Assembly: GCA_937893635.1 (NCBI GenBank)
Contig: CALBGF010000068.1
Location: 1 to 33,382, forward strand
From: an uncultured Mollicutes bacterium
GTDB lineage: Bacteria; Bacillota_I; Bacilli_A; RFN20; CAG-826
Direction of reading: 5' to 3'
Length of the DNA stretch: 33,382 bases
Positions within the stretch are counted from its first letter, which is position 1. Each line of letters begins with the position of its first letter. The notes under the pieces are model-generated. The model ran no database searches. It had not been told where the DNA came from and was given only the letters and a program-made list of their open reading frames with translations. The position numbers were made by a program, and so were the translations under genes. Positions 33,355 to 33,382 of this stretch are shown here, piece by piece.

Positions 33355-33382
33355 TAGTGGCTGTTAACAACTTTTAAAAAAA

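Noticed and set aside
1..33382. CRISPR arrays, insertion sequences, prophage or attachment sites
   Set aside because: No regularly spaced repeats, transposase, integrase or target-site duplication was seen; repeats found are short promoter or terminator elements.

Overview
The window is AT-rich, gene-dense DNA from a low-G+C Gram-positive bacterium of the Bacilli/Mollicutes-like kind. An RF39, Izemoplasma, Acholeplasma or Erysipelotrichia-type relative with a small genome fits best. The support is the str operon order rpsL-rpsG-fusA-tuf, whiA, strong AGGAGG ribosome sites, many lipoproteins, pyruvate:ferredoxin oxidoreductase (anaerobic metabolism) and an alanine racemase. TGA is a normal stop (dipeptidase and XRE gene), so this is not a UGA-Trp Mycoplasma/Spiroplasma. 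No insertion sequence, phage gene or CRISPR array is visible, and no gene-free stretch exceeds 300 bases (the longest is about 190).

Layout. 1-4508: str operon with its promoter, a structured leader, a possible internal tuf promoter and a strong terminator. 4511-7670: a small membrane protein, a convergent LysM protein without a signal peptide, and two tandem RDD membrane proteins. 7730-16482: a surface nucleic-acid-processing locus. It holds a MalK/UgpC-type ABC ATPase, two permeases, a solute-binding lipoprotein, a staphylococcal-nuclease lipoprotein with two OB-like domains and an Ig-like/OB lipoprotein, apparently one operon. A barnase-family RNase lipoprotein and a small Ig-like lipoprotein follow, each with its own promoter. 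16524-18000: tRNA-Lys(CTT), an unknown 87-residue protein and alr. 18040-22545: nifJ, with a large palindrome over its -10 box, and a bacterial PH-domain membrane protein. 22569-30365: uvrA-lgt-trxB-dipeptidase-whiA-XRE, then convergent clpP. 30460-33382: pgk-tpiA and a Bax-inhibitor-1-like membrane protein.

The most interesting part is 7.8-16.5 kb. An exported DNase and an exported RNase, both with complete catalytic residues, sit beside a binding-protein ABC transporter and OB-fold lipoproteins. This suggests a system that cuts environmental DNA and RNA at the cell surface and imports the products, as expected of a nucleotide-scavenging, reduced-genome organism. Lgt, which anchors these lipoproteins, is encoded in the same window and carries an unusual four-helix N-terminal extension. 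The uvrA-to-clpP block resembles the conserved Firmicutes cluster but lacks hprK, rapZ (yvcJ) and yvcK. Several translation starts were moved downstream of the longest reading frame, because the ribosome site or promoter only makes sense with the shorter start; each case is stated in its entry.
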